A DNA stretch of 64,000 nucleotides from Tritrichomonas musculus (GCA_039105265.1 JAPFFF010000011.1:2170001-2234000); one strand, 5' to 3'. Numbered from the stretch's first letter, positions 40,963-50,166 are shown. Notes: a model not told the origin generated them from the letters alone. Program-made: numbers and translations.

Positions 40963-42525
40963 TAGTTGGTGGACATAATTCTGTTTTGGAGACATAATTA
41001 TGTTTTCACATCATTTCTATATATTCAAATTGGACTTTTAAAAAAACAATTGTAGAACAATTAATATCATATTGGATACATTCTATTCCCCGATTTTCAT
41101 TCACTTTTATCAAACTAAATTTGATCATAAATATGATATCGAATTTTTAATTTCTGAATATTTTTTTATTATTTGAAAAAAATCATAATTTACTTTTCAT
41201 CTATAATTAAAATGTATCATTATTATTTATTGAAATAAAATAGATAATTAGAAAAAATGGTTTCATTTTCATTTCACTACTCAAAAAACTCATTTCATAT
41301 CACATTTCATGCTTTTTCCATAAAAAAAAAAGGTTGTTTTAATTTGCTCTAACATAAAGTGTGTCCACTATTAGGAAAGTTAAAATTGTGAAAACTCATT
41401 CAATATTTCTATGAGCTTATTCAAAAAATACTTTCTTAATTGTGGACGCACTTTAGTTATTATTTTAGAATATAATGTATATATTATATTTTAGAAAAAA
41501 TTTATTGAAATAATAATTATATAAAAAGAAAAAGTTTTTTCAAAATATGACAAAAATCATTCATACAAAATTACTAATTTTGAAAAATGAGTTTATTTTA
41601 TTTCAAATTAGATGCAGTATTAATCATCTATATGATGTATATAATATATTAAATATAATAATATGGTTGAAAAAGAATCAATCTTGGAAAAATTTCATTT
41701 TTCTTTTTTTCATTCAAAATCATTCATAAATCACTCATGCATAATTGATATGATTTCAGAATTACATTATTTGATAACACATACAATGAAATATATTATT
41801 AATCCTCTAAAAATCATTGTTGCCCATCAAGATTTCAGGTTTTTCTAAGAAATATACAAATTTCACTTTTTTATTTTTTCTATTATTATAGCATTAAAAA
41901 TAGCAATTAATCAATAAATATTAGGTAAGTATAGAAGAACTATTAAAATAATGAAAATAATTTCTCAATGTCTAAAATTGAAAGTCTTTTTAAGGTATTT
42001 CAGAAGTTACTCTTTTTCATTAAGGTAATAGATCTTGATTAGAACCCCCAATTTTATTCTTTCAATATCATTATACTATATGCATTATATCAAATATTTA
42101 AATAAAAATTTAAAAGTTTTTATTTTTTATTGGAAAAAAACAAAAAAGTGATATGATTTTTAACAATATTTTGTGCATCAAAATTTTCTTATATGAAAGT
42201 TTTTAGATATCAATTATCTGACAAAATTATATCATTACTGATTATGAATTAATGATATTATTATTAAATCCCAAGTTTCAATTATTGAGAATAAAATAAG
42301 CATTTTGACTTTTTTTTACATTAATGGCAAAATTTCATATAAATCACAAATATAATAGCTCATTTAATTAAATAATGATGTACATAAAATACATTAATAA
42401 AGCATATAATATTATCAAATTATCTTTAAAAAGTATTGAGAAAAATGTGTTTTATTTTTGTGTACCATTCAAAAAGTTGAGCAAACATGATTATGTCCCA
42501 AAAACATAATTATGTCCACCAACTA
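40963..42525. mobile_element. 1.56-kb non-autonomous TIR element (TAGTTGGTGGACATAATT ends)
   Basis: The left end reads TAGTTGGTGGACATAATT and the right end is its inverted copy, ending CCACCAACTA. Over the outer 43 bp the two arms differ at only 3 positions. The element is flanked by TA on both sides, which fits a Tc1/mariner-type TA target duplication. Each arm holds two tandem copies of a unit of the type GGACATAATTATGTTTTTG, a likely double transposase-binding site. Inside I see no transposase: short frames near 41547-41848 have no recognisable content. It is probably a deletion derivative or large MITE. It contains a smaller nested element at 41357-41453. Confidence 0.75.
41357..41453. 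mobile_element. 97-bp mariner-like miniature (MITE) nested in the 1.56-kb element
   Basis: Ends AAGTGTGTCCACTATTAGGA and (inverted) AAGTGCGTCCACAATTAAGA, about 24-bp imperfect TIRs, flanked by TA on each side. The arms almost meet, leaving a short centre. Size, TA target and ends fit a Tc1/mariner MITE. Its insertion in the 1.56-kb element shows that it is the younger of the two. Confidence 0.7.
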
Positions 42526-42755
42526 TATATTATTTTATTTATTTGCTGTTAAGAATATTTTTCCAAATTGTATTCATTTTTATGTGGTGAAAAAAAAGAT
42601 ATAGGTATTTTTATTTTTATAAAAATCATTGAATTGTTAATCGTGTAAGTAAATATTGACCATATTAAAAACGGTTAAATTTTTATAAAATTTCCAAACT
42701 TTTTGAATTCATTGAATTTTTTTCTTTTAATTTTTATTTGTTGTTTTTTGAATAT
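42526..42755. other. Spacer between two mobile elements
   Basis: About 230 bp of AT-rich DNA between the 1.56-kb element and the repeat carrying the hAT element. No feature seen. Confidence 0.4.
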
Positions 42756-42767
42756 ATAGTCTAGAGT

Positions 42768-44806
42768 TAGAGTTTTTCAGAAAGTTTACTGTCCATTGAA
42801 TTTTCAATGGTTCATTCAATTTGCATTCAATTTTTTTGAGATAAATCACACCCTGGTGCGTTTCTCGTGCACTGAAAGAAACTAGATTTATTTAATAATA
42901 AAAAAACAATTAACATATAGAGTTATTTATAATATTTTTTTTTATTTTAGAATATCGAAGAATGAATGCTAATATAATATCTTATATATCTTGATTTGAC
43001 ATTTTATTTGATAACATATAAGATACCTCAGGAAAAGCATAATCTTGAAAGAATTCAAAGCTTTTTTCTAGTTTTGAAAGCATATTGCCATCAAAATTGT
43101 GAATATTTTGAAAAATTGTTGACATTCTGATAGTCATCTCAGCATTAATCAGGTCACTTTTCATTTTTGTGGATGATGGATCAAGCATGAAAGATAATCC
43201 TCCAAATAAACGCTCGACTGGTGTTTCACTACATGGTATGCTCAAAATTTTGCATGCGACTTCACTTAATTCATTGTCTTTTGATTTCCAAAACTCAAAT
43301 GGATCCATTTTTACATTTAGTGACGAAGATAAATGCTCTATAAAGCATTGATGCATTTCATCAGTTACTGAAATATTAGAACTTTCACAATATTTTGTAA
43401 TCCCACTCCAACCTTTAGATAAATAATATTCTTTCAAATCTTCTGAATTTTTCATCCAAAACTGAGATCCTTCATAAGTTAGCAAGAATGCTGAAACTGC
43501 AACTATTAAATCAGTTTTTTGTTCAAATAAATTACAGAATTCGACTAACAAATCATTTGCTATTTGAGTATTTTCATTTTTCAAAAGAGAAACGTTTTCA
43601 TACAATTTTAAAAATAATAATTCAATTTTCATTTCATCTCCTTCAATAAATATAATGAAAGATGTAATTATTTGTGTTGCATTCTTTATTGATAACCAGT
43701 CAATTTTCAATAAATCAGAATATGTTTCTGCAACGTTTTTTCTTTTTTTATTGATTATATCTTTCATTTCATCAAAGTGTTCATATATAAAATTTGTGCA
43801 TTCAGAAATGGATTGCCACCTAACGCATGTTAAAAATGGTGGATTCAAATGCTTTAATAAACGTAATGCTAATTCAATTTGTTTTGTGAAAAAACAGTTT
43901 TTACCAACAATTGAAAATTGATGGCCAATGGCCTTCGAAGCACAATGGCAGTTACAATACTGACGGTATATTTTATAATCCAAATTTTTGAATTTACAAG
44001 CTTTTATATTCGCAGTGTAATCATCTGAACAAATTGAACATAATTTTTTACCATGTGAATCTAAATAATGCATGCAATCATTTAAAAAATTAGATATAGC
44101 TTCCGCATTTTCACGATATACTTGTCTTGTTTCATAGTAAATATATTCATATCTTGTATAAATAATAATTGATATATAACGATGCTTCCATCGTTTAGCA
44201 CCATCGATCATAATTGAAACATACGATGATTTCATATTTTTAATTAAATTTTCAATTATTATTTTTGAATAGTTTATTATTAATGATCTCATTTTTTTAG
44301 GCTTTGGAATTTTGAAATCATCATTTAAAAAAGAACAAAATTTTTGGAAAAAAGGATGCATAATTGCATTTATTGAAATCATTTTAATGCATATCCAATT
44401 AATTAAATATATTAATGCAAATTGAATTCGATTAGAATTTGTATTAATTATCGGATGACAAAGATGGTTAAAACAAGATTTTTTTGAATGAAAAACGCAT
44501 CCACATTGTGAACATTTTGCAATAAAATAAGCTGGTTCGTCAATATTGAATTGAATCTCTTTATAATAAATTGGGATATTATTTTTATTTACAAATTCAA
44601 TCCATGGAGTGTTTTTATATAGTTTGATAGTTTTGCTTTCGAGCGAATAATTATACATTTGAATGGTATAATCGAACTGCTAATAATAAGGAAAAAAATA
44701 GATTTTTTTATTTGTGATAAATTTGATAACTTTACAAAATTTTATAATTTTTGTATGGTTTATTTTTTATATATTTGTGAGCAAAAAGCGGTTAGAAAAA
44801 CTCTAG
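42768..44806 (-). mobile_element. 2.04-kb hAT-family DNA transposon, apparently full length
   Basis: Ends TAGAGTTTTTC and the inverted GAAAAACTCTA bound the element. Directly outside lie copies of TCTAGAGT (42760-42767 and 44807-44814), an 8-bp target duplication as expected for hAT; the boundary can slide by one base. Inside is one uninterrupted transposase gene reading leftward, with about 145 bp to the right end and 213 bp to the left end. Intact frame, exact duplication and matching ends point to recent insertion. Confidence 0.85.
42982..44658 (-). CDS. hAT-family transposase
   Basis: 558 residues from an ATG. Near the N terminus is a zinc-binding-like group (CSQCG...CFNHLCH), like the BED/C2H2 fingers of hAT transposases. 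A DDE-type core follows: SIMIDGAKRWKHRYISI (first Asp), CSDDYTANIKACKF (second Asp) and a Cys/His pair in CHCASKAIGHQ. The C-terminal hATC dimerisation segment contains WKSKDNELSEVA and CSETPVERLFGGLSF, which carries the third acidic residue (Glu). It should catalyse cut-and-paste movement of the surrounding 2.04-kb element. There is no internal break, so the protein may be functional. Codon usage is slightly more AT-rich and Ile/Asn/Lys-heavy than in the host genes. Related non-autonomous copies sharing the TAGAGTTTTTC ends could be mobilised by it. Confidence 0.88.
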   Translation of the reverse strand: MYNYSLESKTIKLYKNTPWIEFVNKNNIPIYYKEIQFNIDEPAYFIAKCSQCGCVFHSKKSCFNHLCHPIINTNSNRIQFALIYLINWICIKMISINAIMHPFFQKFCSFLNDDFKIPKPKKMRSLIINYSKIIIENLIKNMKSSYVSIMIDGAKRWKHRYISIIIYTRYEYIYYETRQVYRENAEAISNFLNDCMHYLDSHGKKLCSICSDDYTANIKACKFKNLDYKIYRQYCNCHCASKAIGHQFSIVGKNCFFTKQIELALRLLKHLNPPFLTCVRWQSISECTNFIYEHFDEMKDIINKKRKNVAETYSDLLKIDWLSIKNATQIITSFIIFIEGDEMKIELLFLKLYENVSLLKNENTQIANDLLVEFCNLFEQKTDLIVAVSAFLLTYEGSQFWMKNSEDLKEYYLSKGWSGITKYCESSNISVTDEMHQCFIEHLSSSLNVKMDPFEFWKSKDNELSEVACKILSIPCSETPVERLFGGLSFMLDPSSTKMKSDLINAEMTIRMSTIFQNIHNFDGNMLSKLEKSFEFFQDYAFPEVSYMLSNKMSNQDI

Positions 44807-45062
44807 TCTAGAGTAAAACCCCCTACCAAATCTCTATATAAAAGAGTTAGAATCATAATATCATATATACATATAGATAAAATGTTCATTTGATAAAATA
44901 ATTATTATTATTTAAAAAATGTTTATTTTATATTTAGATACTAGTATTTAAAAATGCAATCTATTCAATTTTTTTATCGAAAAATTGAATAGAAAATGGT
45001 AGGTGGGTTTTCCATCAACGTACTTTTTGCCACAATTAAAGGCCAAAAATAGGTGAATAAAA

Positions 45063-45180
45063 ATGGTGGGGGGTTTTCCATTGGTAGGGGGGTTTTCCAT
45101 TGGTAGGGGGTTTTTCCATTGGTAGGGGGTTTTTCCATTGGTAGGGGGGTTTTCCATTGGTAGGGGGTTTTCCAGTAGAC
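45063..45180. repeat. 20-bp tandem array (ggggttttccattggtag)
   Basis: Between five and six near-identical copies of a 20-bp unit reading ggggggttttccattggtag, differing mainly in the length of the G and T runs. A partial copy sits at 44996-45014. The last unit leads straight into the right end of the ATAGTCTA-ended repeat, so the array is an amplified copy of the terminal repeat of that element. A minus-strand frame through it (Pro/Asn/Gly/Lys repeat) is a by-product. Confidence 0.85.
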
Positions 45181-45253
45181 TATATGTTTAAAATTTTAAA
45201 ATTCAATGGGTTTTTTTTAAAAAAAATTACTTAAAATTTTAAGCATATATTCA

Positions 45254-45571
45254 TAGAGTGAGGAGAATAATATGTAAACGGGAGAATAATATGTAAACGC
45301 TTCTGAAAAAGTTTAAAATGAAGGAGAAAAGCATTATCCGCTTTCTTTTAGTTAGTTTTATTATTATACATTATCAATTTAATTTGAATCACTATATAAT
45401 AAATTACAAAAACAAAAATTAATAAAGATAATTTAGAGTTTTTTTATCAATTTTTTTCAAATAAATTATTTATTATTTCTATTAATTAATTCATGAAAAT
45501 TGTATATATTAAACTTTTTCTGTAGTGTTTACATATTATTCTCCCGTTTACATATAATTCTCCTTACTCTA
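45254..45571. mobile_element. 318-bp TIR miniature with doubled end motif
   Basis: The left end reads TAGAGTGAGGAGAATAATAT and the right end, inverted, TAGAGTAAGGAGAATTATAT. TIR similarity extends about 45 bp. Each arm contains GGAGAATAATATGTAAACG twice in tandem (19-bp period). A TA on each outer edge fits a mariner-type target. No coding capacity. The doubled 19-bp arm motif parallels the 1.56-kb element (GGACATAATTATGTTTTTG twice), so the two may be relatives. Confidence 0.75.
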
Positions 45572-45613
45572 TATAATTTTCCTTCTTAAAAAAAGAATTT
45601 ATTATTTTTATTA

Positions 45614-46265
45614 TAGTCTACCGAAAACCACGTCCCCAACCGCTATTAACCAGTCCCCACTTAACTTTTCCTCAGAAAATTTGAATGACTAAGATTTTAT
45701 ATATTGAAAATTACTTTAGAACACATAAGTAGTCCCCAGTTTTTTCAATTAGAAAAGTTAATTGACCATAAGACTGTCAAAATTTTTATTTTTTGATACT
45801 CGATCTCCATATCTGTACAACAAAAACCTCTCAGGTAAGTGTTGTATCATTCTAATATAAGATGTTCGTCAAATGCAAAAAGAAGGTCACTTAATAATAT
45901 TCTATAATTTATATTTATTGTATTATGTAATTAGGCTGTTTAATACCAATGCTTTATTATATATTACAATATATATAAAGTATTTTTTGTTTTTTTATCA
46001 ATTCTCAATAGTATAGAATTATTTGAATATTTTATTTTAATAAGAGTTCTCAAAAATTTAAAAAAAAAACTCTTCTCAAACTCGGCCCTAAATTTTTTCT
46101 CTCTCATAATGCATAAAAACAAAATAATATTATCTTTTATATTTATAAATATGTTGAATCTAAGTTTTATGTGCAAAATACAAATTTTTTTCACTGAAAA
46201 AAAGAGTACTTTACACAAAAGTTAAGCGGGGACTGGTAAAAAGTGGTTGGGGGCTACTTTTACGC
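45614..46265. mobile_element. About 0.65-kb TIR element (GTCCCCAACC ends)
   Basis: GTCCCCAACCGCTATTAACC plus AGTCCCCACTTAAC on the left (45632-45669) is mirrored by GTTAAGCGGGGACTGGT and AAAAGTGGTTGGGGGC on the right (46217-46254). The left arm is preceded by TATAGTCTACCGAAAACC, close to the end of the neighbouring ATAGTCTA repeat. Outer borders are therefore approximate. No transposase inside: a minus frame at 45964-46218 has no recognisable features. The right arm touches the start of the MULE remnant, so it could instead be the terminal repeat of that larger element. Confidence 0.55.
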
Positions 46266-46499
46266 ATATAAAGCCAAAGCAGATACAGATATTACTCTGC
46301 TCAATAATTCTTGGAATTATTAACTTCTTACAGTTCTACTTAATCAATAGCCTGCTTTTCATAGGGATTCAGATAACCGATTCCGTAAACAAACTGACCT
46401 TGAAGCTGGTACAATTGATATTAAAGGCTCAAAACAATTTATTGATGCTTGAATTAATTCATTAAAAAAGGTAAGATCACAAAATAAATTGAAATGAAT

Positions 46500-47567
46500 T
46501 TATGTTCGGTTTCTAGGACAATCTTTAAAATGCATCTTTGCTTTATTATTATCCAGAAGATTCTTTCTCATTGTTTTTATTCACATTTGTGTCATCATTC
46601 GTTAAAATGAAAATAGATGAACGCACAGAAGAAACAAGCTCAATCTATGATATTTTGGATACATTTATAGATGTCCCTCATTATGAATCGATTGACTTTG
46701 CAAATATTAAAAATACATGCGAAGGTTTTATGTTATTAAATTTAACCAAATACAACAATACAAAATCACATTTAGATAAAATTGTAGTATAAGAAAACGA
46801 GCACTTTATTCATGGTGGCACATACCCCAGCCCATTTGCATCATCAATTATTCAGTCACCATTTACAAATGGTCTTTTATTAGACACTTCTTGGTCTTTA
46901 TTTAAAATCTACGTAGCATCAATTCCTACTGCAGTAATTCAAAATGGAGGACAACCATTAGGATTTATGTTTGGTTTAGTAGAAAACTTTGAAATTTCCA
47001 ACAGCTTTTTTGAAGTATTTCAAAACTGTTTTGGATTAAAAATCACTTTATTTTAATCGCTGAATCTGATCAAGGAGTTTCTTTGAAATCCTTTATAGAA
47101 TCACAAGGAATCCGGCATCTTTATTGTCTACGACATCTTTTATTAAGTTTAGGAAAGTCTCACTATTTTTCACAAGTGAGAAATTTAATAAAAGCTATTT
47201 GTGATTCTAATTTCAAATCTCTTAGAAGCCTTTACGAAAACTCTTGGAAAAATTTATCACCAAAAGATATATGAATATGTATATCAAATGATAAAACATT
47301 ATAGTCATAAAAAAAAGGATATATGAAAAAAGAAATAAACAATGAGCAAACAAAAGAGAAAACATTAATTAATACTTTGAAAACTATATGTTTAATATTT
47401 TCCTGGTCTTCTTTCATGATTGACAAAAGTCATTACATTGGATTAGACGTTTTATTTAAAAGAATGAAACCTTATTACTATTGCATATGTTGAGATTTTG
47501 TTTTTAATGAATTGGTACCTTTGGGAATTACAATTGCTCCCACAGAATACTTTATGAAAGAATAATA
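46500..47567 (+). pseudogene. Decayed MULE-type transposase
   Basis: Plus-strand coding remnants of a Mutator-like transposase. From 46538 one segment of about 84 codons ends at a TAA (46790-46792). The same frame then continues with GLLLDTSWSLFKIYV (first catalytic Asp) and QNGGQPLGFMFGLVEN. A frameshift near 47050 follows, then ESDQGVSLKSFIESQG (second Asp) and RHLYCLRHLL, the CxxH-type signature of MULE transposases, and finally a Cys-rich tail near 47440-47490. At least one stop and two frame changes make it non-functional. The DDE order and spacing fit MULEs, which are abundant in trichomonads. Ends were not found with certainty; the 46217-46254 inverted repeat may be its left side or a separate element. 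Confidence 0.6.
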
Positions 47568-47711
47568 TATATATTTAGTTTTTATCCAGAGTTGGAATCG
47601 TCATCAATTCCATTTTCAATTTGCTTTGATGAATTTTCAAGCATAATATATTAAAAAGATGATTTTCAATTGATTAGTTAAATAATAATCAGGGTATCCT
47701 GTTTCAAGAGA

Positions 47712-48173
47712 TCAATCAGTTGTTGTTATACTTCCACTCGAGGTACCTCCACTTGGAATAGAATCACATATTATTTTCCCATTTACTTCTAAATCACCTT
47801 TTATAATATATTTACCAAGCACTGGTTTAACTGGGTCTAATGATGGAGTATCTTTCGATATTTGAACACCATAATATTTTAATATATCCTCGAATTTATC
47901 AAACCCTTTGACAAAATCAGGTATTGCTACTGCTGAAGAGTTATCTGTTTTGACTTCTTTTGTATCTTCGATTGATAACGCCATTGGAGATAGGTCATTT
48001 TTTGGTTCCCAATCACATTGCTTTTTATCTTCATTCCAAACTATTTCTCCAAAAACCTGAACAAAATTATTTCTTGCACCTACAAGAGCTCTTACTCCTG
48101 GGGTGTTTTGTGTTCGCCATCCATCCATCCATTCCAAATGTTGTGATAAAATAACCCATTCTTCATGTGTCAT
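47712..48173 (-). CDS. Unknown protein fragment in the virus-like fossil
   Basis: 153 codons from an ATG. It has non-random composition: Trp/Asp/Glu-rich at the start, then a Gly/Ile-rich C-terminal stretch (GKYIIKGDLEVNGKII) and a Ser/Thr/Gly tail. I do not recognise the family. Similar C-terminal beta-rich stretches occur in fibre proteins, but that is only resemblance. It is surrounded by decayed sequence on the same strand, so it is treated as part of a fossil element and not as a host gene. Confidence 0.4.
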   Translation of the reverse strand: MTHEEWVILSQHLEWMDGWRTQNTPGVRALVGARNNFVQVFGEIVWNEDKKQCDWEPKNDLSPMALSIEDTKEVKTDNSSAVAIPDFVKGFDKFEDILKYYGVQISKDTPSLDPVKPVLGKYIIKGDLEVNGKIICDSIPSGGTSSGSITTTD

Positions 48174-48992
48174 ATCCCATATGGAATTTTCAGGAGCATC
48201 TAATGATTCATTATGAATCCAATCATCATATTGGAAGTAATATTCATGTTCTTGCCATTCTTCATCTACAATTTCCCAAGTTACTTATTGACCCAATTCT
48301 GCATGATATTCTCTATTACGGTATAACATTTCATTTGTTGGCATATGTAAACTAGTGGACAAATTCCCATACATCACAAATTTGTGAGACTATTGAATTT
48401 TTTCTGATATTTTTTTATGAACACAAAAAGTTTTTCATCGTCATCAACTCCTCCCAAAATAAGAGCAAAAAACTTAAGAAAAAAAGATTTGCAGACCCCC
48501 AAAGATTGTCCTTACCTTTTTAGAAATGTATCGATGAAAAAAATATTCCAATAGAAATGGAAATTATATCTGGACGAAACTCTTCAAATTTAGATTATCG
48601 AAATTCAAAATTAAGTAATATTGGCAGAGACAATATAAATATTGAGCAATCAGAAGACGAATATGCATATCAATATCAAATAATAATTATTTACTCAAAT
48701 AAAAGTTCTGAATCACGAATATGCATATCTGCGATACTTGTCATATCAAATCATTAAAATACAATCATGAGTACTTTATTTCGTTGAACGTCATTTAAGT
48801 GGTCATTTAAGGTGACTGACATTTGACTACCATCAATATGAGTAATGATAATTTTATTATCTGGAGCTTTTCAAAGTCGAAATAATTGTAAGGCTTTTGA
48901 GATACATAAACCTAGTACACTCGAAAACAGCAAATATTGAAGTATTTGAGGAGTGTGTTTGTAGTTTTCTAAGTAGTATCTTGTATATATAT
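48174..48992. other. Decayed coding-like sequence next to the 3.12-kb element
   Basis: About 800 bp holding minus-strand coding-like pieces at its two ends and no intact frame. Part of the virus-like fossil described above. A plus-strand frame at 48557-48757 looks accidental. Confidence 0.35.
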
Positions 48993-49441
48993 AGTAGTAT
49001 GCGCAGGTTGTGGGCGGGGCAAAGCCCCCGCCCCCTGCCTACCACCGTTGCGAGTAACAACTCGCCCCGTCTACTATACTAGGTGCCATATTTTGTTACC
49101 AAGAACGCGATCAAAATAAATCATATGCTAACCATAATTACGCAACTCTAACGCAGCTCTAATGATGGCTCTAACGCAGCTCTAACAATGGCTCTAACAC
49201 AGCTCTGGCTCATCTAGTAGAATTCAACCAGCAGTAGCTCTAGAGTGCATTTTCGCGCTGTAGCTCTAGGAGGGGAATTCCCCCAGACCCATTATTGTTA
49301 ATATTTCGGTCTGGTAGAATTCCCATAGACCATCAATAGCTCTAGGAGGGGAATTCACCCTCTGGCTCGACTACGGGAATTCCCGAAGTCGCGTGTGACT
49401 AACAAAGCTTACGCATGACAAAAATAAATCAGGCCTTATTC
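48993..49441 (+). repeat. Left long terminal inverted repeat of the 3.12-kb element
   Basis: Outer block (219 bp) identical to the right arm. It contains the GC-rich hairpin tip and four or five tandem units of the type GCTCTAACGCAGCTCTAA (49147-49210). The inner block is a mosaic of GAATTC-centred palindromes and AGCTCTAG boxes that matches the right arm only in pieces, including GTTAATATTTCGGTCTGGTA. It ends with CGCGTGTGAC, ACAAAGCTTACGCATGA and AAATAAATCAGGCCTTATTC, which is shared with the right arm. Confidence 0.85.
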
Positions 49442-49725
49442 ACAAGCTTTGCTTGAGTATTACATAAGTGATTCATTAGCTCTATACATTTATCATTTAC
49501 TGAATCTTTTTTGTCAACAATCAGAACTAAATTTGTATTACGTTTGCTGAATTTATATCCTTTTATATTATATTCTTTATTTAAGTCTTTCGGCTTTAAT
49601 TGAATGCAATATGGATTATTCTTCAATAACCTTCTCAATGCTTTTATTTGATTCATCAATATCAGCTCATGAATAACTTTCTTTATTATATCAATATCAT
49701 TTATTTCATATATATTAGTATTCAT
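49429..49725 (-). CDS. Small unknown protein of the 3.12-kb element (98 residues)
   Basis: Starts at an ATG (49723-49725) and ends inside the inner edge of the left TIR. Composition is mixed: an amphipathic helix near 10-35 (DIIKKVIHELILMNQIKALR), a short basic patch, a LVLIVDKKDS strand and a final helix. No family recognised. It is the last of three leftward genes, 30 bp after the middle one, so the three may share a transcript. The short sequence AAGCTTTGCTTGAGTA in its 3' end recurs inside the middle gene (near 49957). Confidence 0.6.
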   Translation of the reverse strand: MNTNIYEINDIDIIKKVIHELILMNQIKALRRLLKNNPYCIQLKPKDLNKEYNIKGYKFSKRNTNLVLIVDKKDSVNDKCIELMNHLCNTQAKLVNKA

Positions 49726-49755
49726 TTATACATACAAAAAAAATAACAAAAATAT

Positions 49756-50166
49756 TTACATTAAATCATTGAATATTCTACTTTTTGGGTTTGGCCTTAT
49801 TTGGTGACCAGCAGAGCTGTTCAAAGCATGCGAATGGGGTTCATCATCGTATGATTGTGCGTGATGATATTTATTCTGTCTTGACATTTGCTTCTTTACT
49901 TCTTTTTTAATCATCTTTTCTTGCTCGTTCTTATTTCTATTCGACTTTATTTCGCAAGCTTTGCTTGAGTATCGCTTACGCGATTCATCACCTAATTGCT
50001 TGATTTGGTCAAGAATATCATTATCTGCTGGGGCTTTTGTTCTTTTAGTTACGATATATTTCCCTTCACTAGCAGTTGGAAACACTTCGTACTCAGGGTC
50101 GTCGCGGCCATTAAGCCAGTTATGAATAACTTGTAATCTCTTCTTTCCTCTCAAATATTTACTCAT
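49756..50166 (-). CDS. Small basic unknown protein of the 3.12-kb element (136 residues)
   Basis: I chose the ATG at 50164-50166 (MSKYLRGKKRLQV). A 7-codon upstream extension lacks an ATG. The N-terminal 45 residues are compact (VIHNWLNGRDDPEYEVFPT, then EGKYIVTKRTK) and look like a small DNA- or protein-binding domain. The rest is Lys/Arg/Asn/His-rich and probably disordered. No family recognised. It lies between the helicase and the 98-residue gene, all on the same strand. It may act as an accessory DNA-binding protein for the palindromic ends, but that is inference from charge and context only. Confidence 0.6.
   Translation of the reverse strand: MSKYLRGKKRLQVIHNWLNGRDDPEYEVFPTASEGKYIVTKRTKAPADNDILDQIKQLGDESRKRYSSKACEIKSNRNKNEQEKMIKKEVKKQMSRQNKYHHAQSYDDEPHSHALNSSAGHQIRPNPKSRIFNDLM

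Larger units (their letters stand above)
42756..45184. mobile_element. TIR repeat (ATAGTCTA ends) split by a hAT insertion
   Basis: The left end, ATAGTCTAGAGT (42757-42767), is cut off by the hAT element. The repeat resumes after the target duplication with AAAACCCCCTACCA and runs to 45183, where the inverted end reads TGGTAGGGGGTTTTCCAGTA, then GACTAT. Without the hAT it would be about 390 bp with ends of the form TAGTCTA...AAAACCCCCTACCA. Its right side has amplified into a 20-bp tandem array that repeats its own terminal motif. A related end (TATAGTCTACCGAAAACC) occurs at 45613, at the next element. Confidence 0.6.
47700..48992 (-). mobile_element. Polinton/Maverick-like fossil, left portion (broken)
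   Basis: Minus-strand coding-like sequence to the left of the 3.12-kb element. It includes a 153-residue frame (47712-48173) containing WMDGWRTQNTPGVRALVGA and a C-terminal KGDLEVNGKIICDS segment that resembles structural or fibre-like proteins of large DNA viruses and virus-like elements. Further coding-like pieces lie up to the border of the inserted element. The family call rests mainly on the polymerase-like piece on the other side (52116-53044), so this part is weaker. It is broken in several places and looks old compared with its insertion. Confidence 0.35.

Noticed and set aside
41547-41848. Short plus frames inside the 1.56-kb element as a possible transposase
   Set aside because: No DDE or helix-turn-helix pattern; frames are short and composition is random.
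44948-45157. Minus frame with MENPPTNGK-type repeats
   Set aside because: It is produced by the 20-bp tandem array of a TIR repeat; there is no sign of a gene outside the array.
45256-45300. Direct repeat GGAGAATAATATGTAAACG considered as a CRISPR-like array
   Set aside because: Only two tandem copies per arm, no spacers, and an inverted copy at 45525-45565 shows that it is a transposon end.
45964-46218. Minus frame of 84 codons in the GTCCCCAACC element
   Set aside because: Ile/Phe/Lys/Asn composition typical of random AT-rich DNA; no motif.
46247-46465. Plus frame next to the MULE remnant
   Set aside because: No ATG and no recognisable motif; the MULE signal begins further right.
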